64,000 bases of DNA, taken from NCBI RefSeq assembly GCF_000702305.1, contig NZ_JNLC01000011.1, positions 468,914 to 532,913 of the forward strand. Direction: 5' to 3'. The DNA comes from Allobosea sp. 117. GTDB taxonomy: Bacteria; Pseudomonadota; Alphaproteobacteria; Rhizobiales; Xanthobacteraceae. A model generated the notes under the pieces. It was not told where the DNA came from. It did not search any database and saw only the letters and a list, made by a program, of their open reading frames with translations. A program made the translations under genes and the position numbers. Position 1 is the first letter of the stretch. Each line of letters begins with the position of its first letter. Shown here piece by piece: positions 25,634 to 33,235 of the stretch.

Positions 25634-26629
25634 ATGACACACATTACCCGACGTGACGCGTTCAAACTGACGGCCGGCGGCCTCGCGGCGGCAAGCGGCC
25701 TCGTCGCCATGCCCGCAATAGTGCGGGCCGCCAACTACCCGACCCGGCCGATCAACGTGGTCGTGCCCTTCGCCACGGGCGGCTACAACGACCGCCTGTC
25801 GCGCGCCTTCGCGCCCTATCTCGACAAGGCCTTCGGCCAGCCGACGGTGATCGTCAACAAGCCCGGTGCGGGCACGCAGCTCGGCAACACCTATGCGCTG
25901 CAGGCGCCGAACGACGGCTACACCATCCTGTGCACCTCGGCCTCGCCCTACATCCCGCTGACCGTGCTGCTGCAGAACGCGCCCTACAAGATCGAAGATT
26001 TCTACATGATCAACCTGCCGTCGCGCGACTACACGCTGGCGGCGACCTCGGCGGACAGTCCGCTGAAGAGCTTCAAGGAAGTGCTCGACAAGCTGAAGGC
26101 CGATCCGTCGAGCCTCTCGATCGGCGTGCAGCCGGCCTCGGCCGACTACGCCAACATGGTGCTGGTCATGCAGGCCGCCGAGATCGACCCCAAGAAGCTG
26201 CGCATCGTCACCTATGACGGTGGCGGTCCGGCGCGCAACGCCACCGCCGGCGCGCAGGTCGATGTCGGCTTCGTCGGCGCCGAAGGCTTCCTGCCGCTGA
26301 AGACGAAGATCAAGCCGCTCGCCATGTTCTCCGACCAGCCTGTGGAATGGTATCCCGAGGCCCCGCTGGCCAGCGCCAGCGGCGTCAAGAGCGACTATGT
26401 CGAGGGCTCGCAGCGCGGCTGGGCGATCACCGCCAAGCTGAAGAAGGAGCAGCCGGAGATCGCCAAGACGATCGAGGCCGCCGTCGAGAAGGCGAGCAAG
26501 GACGCCAAGGCGATCGAGGCGCTGAAGCTGCAGGACCTCGCCACCACCTGGTACGGGCCGGAAGCCTCGAACAAGGCCTATCTCGCAAACGCGGCCAAGA
26601 TGGCCAAATATGTCGACCTGCTGAAATAG
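25634..26629 (+). CDS. tctC: TTT transporter solute receptor 2 (Tat signal)
   Basis: A 331-residue Bug-family receptor. The N-terminus has a twin-arginine signal, RRDAFKL followed by a hydrophobic stretch to about residue 33 (VRAAN), so it is exported folded, unlike receptor 1. Binding loops: PFATGGYNDRLSRAF and SLSIGVQPASADYANM. ATG 25634 follows GGAGG. It is the first gene of TTT operon 2, with a perfect 13-bp hairpin behind it. Low similarity to receptor 1 in the ligand loops suggests a different acid. Confidence 0.92.
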   Translation: MTHITRRDAFKLTAGGLAAASGLVAMPAIVRAANYPTRPINVVVPFATGGYNDRLSRAFAPYLDKAFGQPTVIVNKPGAGTQLGNTYALQAPNDGYTILCTSASPYIPLTVLLQNAPYKIEDFYMINLPSRDYTLAATSADSPLKSFKEVLDKLKADPSSLSIGVQPASADYANMVLVMQAAEIDPKKLRIVTYDGGGPARNATAGAQVDVGFVGAEGFLPLKTKIKPLAMFSDQPVEWYPEAPLASASGVKSDYVEGSQRGWAITAKLKKEQPEIAKTIEAAVEKASKDAKAIEALKLQDLATTWYGPEASNKAYLANAAKMAKYVDLLK

Positions 26630-26641
26630 CCGTCGCCCCGC

Positions 26642-26676
26642 CATGCGTGCGGGGCGCCCAGGCCCCCGCACGCATG
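26642..26676 (+). terminator. Intercistronic hairpin between tctC and tctB (system 2)
   Basis: Perfect 13-bp stem CATGCGTGCGGGG / CCCCGCACGCATG with a 9-nt loop, 12 nt past the tctC stop and 26 nt before tctB. There is no U-tract. It matches in position, not sequence, the hairpin at 10821-10844. Confidence 0.65.
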
Positions 26677-26702
26677 CCCCCGCAGCTCATCGGGAGACCG
26701 GC

Positions 26703-27212
26703 ATGCGCATCAACGGACACAGCTACACCATCGACTACGGACATCTCGCGCTGGTCGGCCTGATCGGCGGCGCGACCCTCTGGTACCTCTTCGACGCCCG
26801 CGCCGTCTCCACCAGCATCAACAACATATTGCTGGTGCAGCCGACCGCGATCTTCGCCCTTCTCATGTGCCTCCTCATCCTGCCGCAGTGCTTCCACCGC
26901 GTGGCGGACGAGATGGCGGCGCCGGCCAAGGCGAAGCAGGACGAATACGATCCGCTCATGCCGAAGCTGCCGACCGAGCGCTCCGACGTGATCCGCATGG
27001 GCGGGCTCGGCGCGGCGCTCGGCGTCTTCGTCTTCGCGCTCGACATCGTCGGCTTCGACATCGCGATCTTCTTCTTCACCGCGGCGTCCATGGCGATCTG
27101 CGGCGAGCGAAGGCCGGCCCGGCTGGTCCTCTACTCCCTCGCGGTGACCATCTGCACGGTCTACGGCTTCCGCGCCCTGATCCCGTTCCCCATGGCAACG
27201 ACCATTCTCTGA
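26703..27212 (+). CDS. tctB: TTT transporter small membrane subunit 2
   Basis: A 169-residue TctB-type protein with four hydrophobic segments (LALVGLIGGATLWYLFDA; IFALLMCLLILPQC; ALGVFVFALDIVGFDIAIFFF; a last one at residues 140-157). ATG 26703 lies behind GGGAGA. It partners the TctA gene 10 nt downstream in the inner membrane. It is poorly conserved, as usual for this subunit. Confidence 0.85.
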   Translation: MRINGHSYTIDYGHLALVGLIGGATLWYLFDARAVSTSINNILLVQPTAIFALLMCLLILPQCFHRVADEMAAPAKAKQDEYDPLMPKLPTERSDVIRMGGLGAALGVFVFALDIVGFDIAIFFFTAASMAICGERRPARLVLYSLAVTICTVYGFRALIPFPMATTIL

Positions 27213-27222
27213 GGCTACGCCG

Positions 27223-28779
27223 ATGCTAGACTTCTCCGCCTTCCAGGATGCGCTCGGCCTCATGTTCACCTCGGCCGGGTCCTGGGGCTGGATCGTGCCC
27301 GGCCTGATCGTCGGACTGGTGTTCAGCGCGATTCCCGGCGTCTCGATCACCATGGCGATGGCGATCGTGCTGCCGATGTCGCTCTACATGGACTTCTTCT
27401 CGGCCATCGTCTTCCTGACCTCGGTCTATACGGGCGCCGGCTACGGAGGGTCGGTACCGGCGATCCTGATGAACATACCGGGCTCGCCATCCTCCTTCGC
27501 GACCACCTTCGACGGCTACGCCATGTCGAAGAAGGGCCAGCACAACGAGGCGCTCGGCTACGCCCTGTTCGCCTCCACCATCTGCGGCATCCTCGGCTAT
27601 GTGCTGCTGCTCCTGGTCATCGAGCCGATGGCCAACATCGTGCTGCGCATCGGGCCGGTGGAGATGTTCGCCGTCGCCGTGTGGGGCATGCTGCTGCTCG
27701 GCTCGCTGGGGTCGAAATACCTCACGCGCGGCCTGCTCGCCGCCGCCTTCGGCATCCTGCTCGGCACGGTCGGCATGAATACCGCCGGCTTCGTGCGCGG
27801 CACTATGGGCATCCCGACGCTGCTGGACGGCATCCCGCCGATCCCGGCGATGATCGGCCTGCTCGCCGCCGGTCAGTTGCTCACCCTCGCCGGCAAGGAC
27901 TACATCCTCGACGCCGAGGAGGCCCGCGAGGTTTCGGTGCGCAAGATCCTCAAGGGCTGCTGGGGCACGATGAAGTATCCGGGCGTGCTGATCCGCGGCT
28001 CGATCATCGGCATCATCATCGGTGCCGTGCCGGGCGTGGGCTCGTCGATCGGAAACCTGATCGCCTATGCCGAGACCAAGCGCACCTCGAAGGACAGCGC
28101 GAGCTTTGGCAAGGGTAACCCGAAGGGCGTCATCGCTGCCGAATCGGCGGTGGCGAGCGCCGAGGGCGGCTCGATGGCGACCATGCTGGCGCTCGGCATC
28201 CCCGGCGGCGGTGCCACCGCGATCCTGATCGCAGCCTTCATGATGCACAACATCGTGCCGGGCCCGAGCTTCATCGAGAACCAGAAGCCGATGGTCTACG
28301 CGATCATCCTCAACAACATCGTGCAGGCGCTGGTGCTGCTGGTGGTCGGCATCGGCTTCATCTACGTCGCCTCCAGCGTCGTGAAGGTGCGCACCCGCTA
28401 CATCCTGCCGGCGATCCTGGTCATCGCGACGCTCGGTACCTATGCGGTGACCGGCGAAACGGCGGGCCCGATCACGCTGTTCGTCTTCGCGCTGCTGGGC
28501 TTCGCGCTGGTGCGCTACGAGTATCCGATCGCTGCAGTGGTGGTCGGCATCTTGCTCGGGCGCATGCTCGAGACCGAGTTCCTGCGCTCCTACCAGCTTT
28601 CCGGCGGCAACCCGCTCTATATCTTCCAGCGCCCGGCGGCGATGGCGATCTTCGGCGTGATGCTGATCTCCCTGTTCATGACCGCCTGGGGCAAGCGCAA
28701 GCAGGCCAAGCAGGAAGCCGAGGAGGAGGCCGCCATGGAGGCGCTCCACCAGCAGGAACTGGCCGGGCGCAAATCCTGA
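27223..28779 (+). CDS. tctA: TTT transporter large permease 2
   Basis: A 518-residue permease with about 12 helices. The family motifs are present twice: SAIPGVSITMAMAIVLPM near residue 31 and GAVPGVGSSIGNLIAYAE near residue 267, plus GYGGSVPAILMNIPGSPSS. The C-terminal ~25 residues are a charged Gln/Glu-rich tail (KRKQAKQEAEEEAAMEALH). It completes TTT system 2 and is followed by a strong terminator at 28860-28884. There is no coupled enzyme gene here; the enzymes lie in the divergent operon. Confidence 0.93.
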   Translation: MLDFSAFQDALGLMFTSAGSWGWIVPGLIVGLVFSAIPGVSITMAMAIVLPMSLYMDFFSAIVFLTSVYTGAGYGGSVPAILMNIPGSPSSFATTFDGYAMSKKGQHNEALGYALFASTICGILGYVLLLLVIEPMANIVLRIGPVEMFAVAVWGMLLLGSLGSKYLTRGLLAAAFGILLGTVGMNTAGFVRGTMGIPTLLDGIPPIPAMIGLLAAGQLLTLAGKDYILDAEEAREVSVRKILKGCWGTMKYPGVLIRGSIIGIIIGAVPGVGSSIGNLIAYAETKRTSKDSASFGKGNPKGVIAAESAVASAEGGSMATMLALGIPGGGATAILIAAFMMHNIVPGPSFIENQKPMVYAIILNNIVQALVLLVVGIGFIYVASSVVKVRTRYILPAILVIATLGTYAVTGETAGPITLFVFALLGFALVRYEYPIAAVVVGILLGRMLETEFLRSYQLSGGNPLYIFQRPAAMAIFGVMLISLFMTAWGKRKQAKQEAEEEAAMEALHQQELAGRKS

Positions 28780-28859
28780 CCCCTGATCGCGCGCCGGGCT
28801 GATGCCCGGAGCGCCGGAACTCTCCGCCGGTCCCGAACGGGGCTCCAGCCGGCGACTAG

Positions 28860-28884
28860 GGGCGGACCTCGGTCCGCCCTTTTT
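28860..28884 (+). terminator. Rho-independent terminator of TTT operon 2
   Basis: Perfect 9-bp stem GGGCGGACC / GGTCCGCCC with a 2-nt nominal loop followed by TTTTT. Confidence 0.85.
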
Positions 28885-28904
28885 CTTTGTGCCCGCTGCT
28901 CACG

Positions 28905-28934
28905 AAAAAGGCCCCGCGCGTGACGCGCGGGGCC
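28905..28934 (-). terminator. Rho-independent terminator of the dehalogenase-like gene
   Basis: Perfect 11-bp stem GGCCCCGCGCG / CGCGCGGGGCC with a 3-nt loop; on the minus strand it is followed by TTTTT. It lies 42 nt past the hydrolase stop. Confidence 0.85.
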
Positions 28935-28976
28935 GGAACTGTCGACAGACGCAAGCCGGAGCGCGCTGCGAGGAGG

Positions 28977-29906
28977 TCAGCGGGCCGGCTGACCGCGGAA
29001 GAAGCGCCAGAAGGCGGCGTAGACGAGGTCCGGCCGGTGCTCGGCGGGATAATGGCCGGTCGGCACCGCGAAGGCGGTGAGGTCGTCCGCCCATTCGGAC
29101 CAGGCCTGCGGCACCTTGAAATGCCGGCCGCAATGGCTGTTGTCGCCCCACAGCACCAGCGTCGGGCACGCGATCTTGCGCTTGCCGTACTCGGCGGTGT
29201 CCATGGCGAGATCGACGGTGATGGTCGCGCGATAATCCTCGCACACGGCGTGGATCTGCTCCGGCGTCGCGCAGCGCACATATTCGGCGATCGCCTCGGG
29301 CGTGAAGATCTCGAGGCCGACGCCCTTCTTGTTGAGCTTGTAGCGCATGTAATAGTCGAGGTCGGCGCAGAGCAGCTTCTCCGGGAACGGCGCCTTCTGC
29401 GCCATGAAGAACCAGTGATAGCTCTCGCTGGCCCAGCCGAGCGTGATGTTGTTCAGCACGTGGTGGGTCGGCACGATGTCGAGCGCGGCGTAGCGGGTGA
29501 TGCGCTCCGGCTGGTCGAGCGCCATGCGGAAGCCGACCCGCGCGCCGCGGTCATGGCCGGCGACGCCGAAGGTCTTGTGGCCAAGGACGTCCATGACGTC
29601 GAACGCGTCCTCGCCGATGGCGCGGAAGGAATAGCCGGAATGATCCTCGCCGCCGTCCGGCTTGGAGCTGTCGCCATAGCCGCGCATGTCGATCGCCACG
29701 ACCGAGAAATCGCGCGCCAGCGAGGGGGCGATCTTGTGCCAGCTCACCAGCGTAAGCGGATTGCCGTGGATCAGCAGCAGCGGCGGGCCTTCGCCGGCGG
29801 TGGCGACGTTGATCTCGGCGCCGCGGGTCTTGATGCGCTGGAATTTGAAGCCTTCCATGAGGCTTTTCGATTGGACGAGGTCCGGAACGTCAGCTTCGGC
29901 CAGCAT
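28977..29906 (-). CDS. Fluoroacetate-dehalogenase-like alpha/beta hydrolase
   Basis: A 309-residue alpha/beta hydrolase. The nucleophile motif is GHDRGARVGFRMALDQP (Asp about residue 119), which also gives the two Arg residues that hold the substrate carboxylate in fluoroacetate dehalogenases. YHWFF carries the His and Trp of the fluoride pocket, and PTGHYPAE the catalytic His. Haloacetates or other 2-haloacids are therefore likely substrates; an epoxide hydrolase of similar fold is the alternative. ATG 29906 has AAGGA 7 nt upstream; a GTG at 29912 is also possible. An exact operator copy 51 nt upstream ties it to the MmgE/TTT island. Confidence 0.87.
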   Translation of the reverse strand: MLAEADVPDLVQSKSLMEGFKFQRIKTRGAEINVATAGEGPPLLLIHGNPLTLVSWHKIAPSLARDFSVVAIDMRGYGDSSKPDGGEDHSGYSFRAIGEDAFDVMDVLGHKTFGVAGHDRGARVGFRMALDQPERITRYAALDIVPTHHVLNNITLGWASESYHWFFMAQKAPFPEKLLCADLDYYMRYKLNKKGVGLEIFTPEAIAEYVRCATPEQIHAVCEDYRATITVDLAMDTAEYGKRKIACPTLVLWGDNSHCGRHFKVPQAWSEWADDLTAFAVPTGHYPAEHRPDLVYAAFWRFFRGQPAR

Positions 29907-29957
29907 GGGCACATCCTTTCAGACAGAAGAGATGTTTCTTAGCTCATTTCCGGAGCA

Positions 29958-29970
29958 ACTGTCGACAATT
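29958..29970 (-). promoter_or_regulatory. Island operator copy 7 (AATTGTCGACAGT)
   Basis: Read on the minus strand this is identical over all 13 bases to copy 1 at 7508-7520, more than 22 kb away. It lies 51 nt before the dehalogenase-like gene. Confidence 0.65.
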
Positions 29971-30081
29971 TTGCTCTTAAAGGTTTTATTTTACCTCCTA
30001 TGTGTGCAAATATATTCTTATGCGGAGGTCGAGCCTTGCTCACGGCGCACAGGGGACGCTCGTTGAGGTTTAATGAGCCGC

Positions 30082-30100
30082 CCCCGGATCAGCTCCGGGG
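30082..30100. repeat. Hairpin downstream of the ABM-domain gene
   Basis: Perfect CCCCGGA / TCCGGGG arms with a 5-nt loop, 50 nt past the minus-strand ABM gene stop. It lacks a clear U-tract on either strand, so it may be a rho-dependent or mRNA-stabilising structure. Confidence 0.4.
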
Positions 30101-30150
30101 ACGTCGTTAGATCGCGTTGCCAGGCCGGAAGGCCGGGGCGACGGCAGGCC

Positions 30151-30450
30151 TCAGAAGTTGCGCGCTGCGAGACGCGTATGCGTCACCTGCGGCGGGCTCG
30201 CGAAATAGGGGCCCGCGAGCTCGCGCCAGGCGAGGAAGTCGGCGGATTCGCGGAACCCGACCATGTGATCCTCGACCGTGTCCCAGCCGACCACCAGCGT
30301 GTAGCGGCTCGGATGCTCGATGCAGCGCTGGATCTCCATGCTGCGGCAGCCCTTGGCGCGCTGGAAGATCGGGCCGGCCTTGGCGAAGGCGAGCTCGAAA
30401 TCGTCTTCCGTGCCGGGCTTGATCTCGAGAATGGCGATTTCGTGGATCAT
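30151..30450 (-). CDS. Antibiotic biosynthesis monooxygenase (ABM) domain protein
   Basis: A 99-residue single-domain protein of the dimeric alpha/beta ABM fold: MIHEIAILEIKPG at the start, then FQRAKGCRSMEIQRCIEHPSRYTLVVGWDTVEDH. Members include small quinone monooxygenases, heme-degrading enzymes and stress proteins of unknown function. ATG 30450 follows GAGGA. It lies alone between the dehalogenase-like gene and a cytochrome b561, each in a different direction. The Asn and Trp typical of IsdG heme degraders are not evident, so heme breakdown is unlikely. Confidence 0.8.
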   Translation of the reverse strand: MIHEIAILEIKPGTEDDFELAFAKAGPIFQRAKGCRSMEIQRCIEHPSRYTLVVGWDTVEDHMVGFRESADFLAWRELAGPYFASPPQVTHTRLAARNF

Positions 30451-30643
30451 GGCGTCCTCGTTGCAGGGCGTCGAAGGGCGAGCACGCCCGGTCGCGCGAA
30501 GTTGGGTTGCATCCGGTTCGATAGCCTGCCGGACTGCGTCCAGCAATGCGCCGCGATTCGGCTGCTAGCCAATCCATCCCGAACCAATGGCGACGACCGC
30601 GCCCGCGCGGCGGGTCCTGTCGCATGGCTGCCCGGAGCCCCGA

Positions 30644-31129
30644 ATGCCCCCGACCTACGATCGCGTCACGCGCTCCCTGCATTGGCTGGTCGCCGCGCTG
30701 GTGATCCTCCAGTTCGCCACCGGCTGGGCGTGGGGCTATTTCGAGCGCGGAACGGACGGGCGGTTCTATCTGTTCCGCACCCATATCTATGCCGGCTATG
30801 CCATTCTAGGCCTCGCCCTGCTGCGCATCTATTGGCGCCTCACCCATCGCGCGCCGCCGCTGCCGAACGGCATGTCGCGGCTGACCGCGGTGCTGGCGCA
30901 TACGACGCACGGCCTGCTCTATCTCGCCATCCTCGTGCAGCCGCTGCTCGGCAGCCTCACCATCACCGCTTTCGGCAAGAGCCTCGGGCGCTGGCCGGGG
31001 CAGACCCATGTCGCGCTCGCCTATGGGATATTCGCCCTGGTGGCGCTGCATGTCGCGGCAGCGCTGTGGCACCAATTCGTGCGGCGCGACGGGCTGATCC
31101 ACCGCATGCTGCCGGCGCGTCAGGGCTGA
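30644..31129 (+). CDS. Cytochrome b561 family protein
   Basis: A 161-residue membrane protein with four helices. Candidate heme-ligand His residues are in TRSLHWL (helix 1), RTHIYAGYAILG (helix 2), AHTTHGLLYLA (helix 3) and VALHVAAALWH (helix 4). It should carry electrons across or along the inner membrane, often between quinone and a periplasmic partner. The start chosen is ATG 30644 behind GGAG; an ATG 19 codons upstream would add an unlikely Arg/Pro stretch. It converges with the esterase gene, overlapping its 3' end by 10 nt. Confidence 0.9.
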   Translation: MPPTYDRVTRSLHWLVAALVILQFATGWAWGYFERGTDGRFYLFRTHIYAGYAILGLALLRIYWRLTHRAPPLPNGMSRLTAVLAHTTHGLLYLAILVQPLLGSLTITAFGKSLGRWPGQTHVALAYGIFALVALHVAAALWHQFVRRDGLIHRMLPARQG

Positions 31130-31983
31130 TCCTCGTCCTCGCGCAGCACGAAGCGTATCGCCCGGCTCATCGCCGCCGGCAGCACCGAGGCATGGTCCTC
31201 CTCCGGCAGCATGTCGAAGCGCACCCGCGCTTCCGTGCCCAGCACTATCGCCGCCCGCTCGGCGAAGAGCCGCGCCCGGTCGACCATGGCGCGCCGGGAC
31301 CTGCGCGCCGCGAGCTCGGCACTGTCCGGCCGGCCCTGCTGCCATGGCGCCAGCGCCTGCTCCCACTCGCCGACTGCTATGACGAGCCTCACCGGCGCGG
31401 CGGGCGGCGCGATGGCAGCGAGACCCGCATTGAGCCGCGCCTCGTCCCACCAGATCGACGGGCTGACGGCGATATAGGACCGGAAGGCGGAGGTGTTGCG
31501 CGTCAGTACGTCGAGCGCGAAGAAGCCGGCGAGCGAATGGCCGAGCAGCGTCTGCCGCGCCGGATCGAGCGGGGCGATGCCGGCGATGGTCGGCTTCAGC
31601 TCCTGCTCGATGAAGGCGAGCAGCCGGTCGCGCCCTCCTGTCGGCGGCTGGTCGTCCGCTCCGGGGACCCGCGCTTCCGAGCTCGGCCCTGGCGAATAGT
31701 CATAGGTGCGGCGCGCTCGCTCGTAGAGCGTCTCCGTCGGATAGCCGATGCCGACCAGCACGGCCGGCACGATGCCGGTGGCGGCCGGGCGCATCGCTCC
31801 GCGCCGCAGCGTCTCGACCAGTGTCGCGAAGCCGGCATTGGCGTCCAGCATGAAGATGGAGGGAAAGCCGCCGGCCGGGGCCGGGGCTTCCGGCACCGCC
31901 AGGAAGATGCGCCAGGGCTCTCCTCCGCCGGGCGGGGCGAGATCGAAGACGCGGGTGCCGGGCAGGGTGACTTCGGACGGCAT
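31120..31983 (-). CDS. IroE/Fes-like siderophore esterase (alpha/beta hydrolase)
   Basis: A 287-residue hydrolase of the putative esterase family that includes IroE, BesA and Fes. The nucleophile is in LLGHSLAGFFALDVL, preceded by MLDANAGF and followed by SPSIWWDE, a typical feature of this family; the His is in EEDHASVLPAA. It probably cleaves the ester bonds of the catechol siderophore made next door to release iron. No signal peptide is visible, so it likely works in the cytoplasm. The ATG 31983 was chosen; a TTG upstream would add 18 residues. Confidence 0.85.
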   Translation of the reverse strand: MPSEVTLPGTRVFDLAPPGGGEPWRIFLAVPEAPAPAGGFPSIFMLDANAGFATLVETLRRGAMRPAATGIVPAVLVGIGYPTETLYERARRTYDYSPGPSSEARVPGADDQPPTGGRDRLLAFIEQELKPTIAGIAPLDPARQTLLGHSLAGFFALDVLTRNTSAFRSYIAVSPSIWWDEARLNAGLAAIAPPAAPVRLVIAVGEWEQALAPWQQGRPDSAELAARRSRRAMVDRARLFAERAAIVLGTEARVRFDMLPEEDHASVLPAAMSRAIRFVLREDEDQP

Positions 31984-32071
31984 CGGGTGTTCCGCATGAG
32001 GAGGCTCACCCTCTACGGCATCGGAGGCCCGGCGCAAGTCCGATCCCGCCTCGGCGCATCAACCTGAAATC

Positions 32072-32088
32072 ATTCTAAACTATTGAAT
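32072..32088 (+). promoter_or_regulatory. Possible iron-responsive operator before fecCD
   Basis: AT-rich ATTC-TAAACTATT-GAAT, about 90 nt upstream of the permease gene. It shares TCTAAAC with the region upstream of the divergent-end binding-protein gene (44954-44960). It resembles half of an Irr or Fur-type box, but the match is partial. Confidence 0.3.
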
Positions 32089-32176
32089 ATGCTCGATAAC
32101 TTGACCGACCCCCAAGGCTCGGGCATGAACCGGCCGCGCGGACCCGCCGGTCGCGCGCACCCGACGGGGAGCCGCG

Positions 32177-33235
32177 ATGACCGACGTCCCAAGCCACGCG
32201 GTGGAACTTGCCGCCTATGCCCGGCTGGTGCGCCGGCGCCTCGCCATCCTCCTCGGCCTCGGCGGGCTGATGGTGCTCGCGGTGCTCGCCGACGTCGCCA
32301 CCGGGCCGTCGAATCTTCCGATCGCCACGGTTGTGCACGGCCTCCTCGATCCATCGGGGCTCGACGTGCCGACGCGCGTGATCCTCTGGGAGGTCCGGCT
32401 GCCGGCCGCGCTGATGGCGGTGCTGGTCGGGGCCGGGCTGGCGCTCGCGGGCGCGGAGATGCAGACCATCCTCAACAATCCGCTGGCCAGTCCCTTCACG
32501 CTCGGCGTCTCCTCCGCTGCCGCCTTCGGCGCGGCGCTGGCGCTGGTGCTCGGCGTCGGCCTGCCCGGCATCCCGGCGAGCTGGCTGGTGCCGGGCAATG
32601 CCTTCCTGTTCGCCTTCGCCTCGGTGCTGCTGCTGCAGGCCATGGCGCGGCTGCGCGGCACCGGGGTCGAGACGCTGGTGCTGTTCGGCATCGCCATGGT
32701 GTTCACCTTCAACGCGCTCACCGCGCTGGTGCAGTTCGTCGCCAGCCAGGAAGCGCTGCAGCAGCTCGTCTTCTGGACCATGGGCAGCCTCGGGCGCGCG
32801 AACTGGAGCACGCTCGGCGTGCTGGCGCTGGTGGTCGCTCTGGTGATGCCCTTCTCGCTCGCCGCCTCCTGGCGGCTGACGGCGCTCCGGCTGGGTGAGG
32901 ATCGCGCGCGCAGCTTCGGCATCTCCGTCGGCCGGCTGCGTTTCGCCTCGCTGCTGCGGGTGAGCCTGCTGGCGGCGACCGCCGTGGCCTTTGTCGGCAC
33001 CATCGGCTTCATCGGTCTCGTCGGCCCGCATATCGGCCGGCTTCTGGTCGGCGAGGACCACCGCTTCTTCCTGCCGGCGAGCGTGCTGGCCGGCGCGCTG
33101 GTGATGTCGCTCGCCTCGGTGGCCGCCAAGCTGATCGTGCCCGGCGTGCTGCTGCCGGTCGGCATCGTCACCGCGCTGATCGGCGTGCCTTTCTTCCTCG
33201 CGCTGATCCTCTCCCGCCGGGAGCGGATCGGATGA
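32177..33235 (+). CDS. FecCD-family siderophore ABC permease
   Basis: A 352-residue permease with about nine to ten helices and the family motifs RLPAALMAVLVGAGLALAGAEMQTILNNPLASPFTLGVSSAA and GTIGFIGLVGPHIGRLL (given here as landmarks near residues 75-115 and 275). It moves ferric siderophore across the inner membrane. Only one permease gene is present, so the transporter should contain two copies of it, unlike the FepD/FepG pair of enterobactin uptake. It overlaps the ATPase gene by ATGA. Confidence 0.
   Translation: MTDVPSHAVELAAYARLVRRRLAILLGLGGLMVLAVLADVATGPSNLPIATVVHGLLDPSGLDVPTRVILWEVRLPAALMAVLVGAGLALAGAEMQTILNNPLASPFTLGVSSAAAFGAALALVLGVGLPGIPASWLVPGNAFLFAFASVLLLQAMARLRGTGVETLVLFGIAMVFTFNALTALVQFVASQEALQQLVFWTMGSLGRANWSTLGVLALVVALVMPFSLAASWRLTALRLGEDRARSFGISVGRLRFASLLRVSLLAATAVAFVGTIGFIGLVGPHIGRLLVGEDHRFFLPASVLAGALVMSLASVAAKLIVPGVLLPVGIVTALIGVPFFLALILSRRERIG

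Noticed and set aside
28939..28948. CTGTCGACAG palindrome as an eighth island operator
   Set aside because: It shares the TGTCGACA core but lacks the AATT side and lies between a terminator and the 3' end of a gene, where no promoter is expected.
30151..30450. ABM-domain protein as a heme-degrading monooxygenase linked to iron uptake
   Set aside because: The residues typical of IsdG/IsdI enzymes are not apparent, and the gene is separated from the siderophore cluster by an oppositely oriented cytochrome gene.
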